Shown here: positions 46,056-46,100 of the stretch, piece by piece | Position numbering within the stretch: position 1 is the first letter of the stretch | Layout: each line of letters begins with the position of its first letter | NCBI GenBank assembly: GCA_963579025.1 | Contig: CAUZFZ010000074.1 | Location: forward strand, 1 to 46,100 | Reading direction: 5' to 3' | Origin: CAUZFZ01 sp963579025 | GTDB lineage: Bacteria > Planctomycetota > Planctomycetia > Planctomycetales > Planctomycetaceae | Length of the DNA: 46,100 nt | The notes under the pieces: model-generated | Database searches by the model: none | Seen by the model: the letters and a program-made list of their open reading frames with translations, nothing else | Told to the model about the DNA's origin: nothing | Translations under genes and position numbers: made by a program

Positions 46056-46100
46056 CGCCAGCGAGCCCCCAGAATCGCAGCTACTGGGGGCTCGCTGGCG
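46056..46100. repeat. Palindromic repeat at right edge
   Basis: Perfect 17-base inverted arms, CGCCAGCGAGCCCCCAG (46056-46072) and CTGGGGGCTCGCTGGCG (46084-46100), around an 11-base loop. The element reaches the window end and may continue. The 95 bases between it and the ATPase start show no other element. Confidence 0.85.

Overview
The window reads as chromosomal DNA of a planctomycete (phylum Planctomycetota). The evidence is the combination of a PSCyt1/DUF1549/DUF1553 protein with CxxCH motifs, a secreted sulfatase, a 2215-residue secreted protein of the DUF1581/DUF1583 kind, an RTX protein with a LEPR-XLL-like N-terminal motif (ESLEQRTLLS), Uma2 and YciH/SUI1 genes, and many palindromic intergenic repeats. 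Species cannot be named from the sequence alone. About 23 complete protein genes and one fragment at the left edge are supported. I see no tRNA, rRNA or CRISPR array.

Layout. 1-1.8 kb is a small accessory island: the N-terminal piece of a DUF4011-type helicase running off the left edge, an orphan antitoxin-like gene, and a REP-associated Y1 transposase (RAYT), interleaved with three copies of a ~106 bp palindromic repeat. 1.8-6.5 kb is a chaperone pair on the minus strand, dnaK then clpB, separated by an intrinsic terminator; two identical 13-bp palindromes lie upstream of dnaK. 6.9-7.9 kb carries uma2-like and yciH-like genes (+). 8.0-13.7 kb (minus) has an NhaC-type antiporter, the planctomycete cytochrome protein and a degenerate M24-fold protein. 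14.1-20.7 kb (+) is one giant secreted repeat protein. 21.0-22.5 kb (minus) is a sulfatase. 22.7-25.9 kb (+) has a SelA-like PLP enzyme, exonuclease III and a two-gene membrane/proline-rich pair. 26.0-29.3 kb (minus) is a multi-domain hybrid histidine kinase. 29.6-30.4 kb (+) is a DUF817 membrane protein. 30.6-36.0 kb (minus) holds a Ski2-like helicase, PriA and a small unknown gene. 36.2-42.0 kb (+) holds a GNAT acetyltransferase and a 1606-residue RTX/metalloprotease surface protein. 42.3-46.0 kb (minus) has a PP2C/SpoIIE phosphatase and an ABC permease/ATPase pair with a GTGA start/stop overlap.

Genome upkeep genes (priA, xthA, helicase), protein quality control (dnaK, clpB) and secreted degradative or surface proteins (sulfatase, cytochrome protein, RTX protease) are mixed in short transcription units with no single pathway linking them. 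The most unusual content is between the genes. At least six distinct structured palindromic repeat families occur. One is a nearly identical pair that can fold as a four-way junction with three hairpin arms, each copy placed at the 3' end of a convergent gene pair. Another is a pair of exactly 110-bp elements whose hairpin sequences differ while the pairing is kept.
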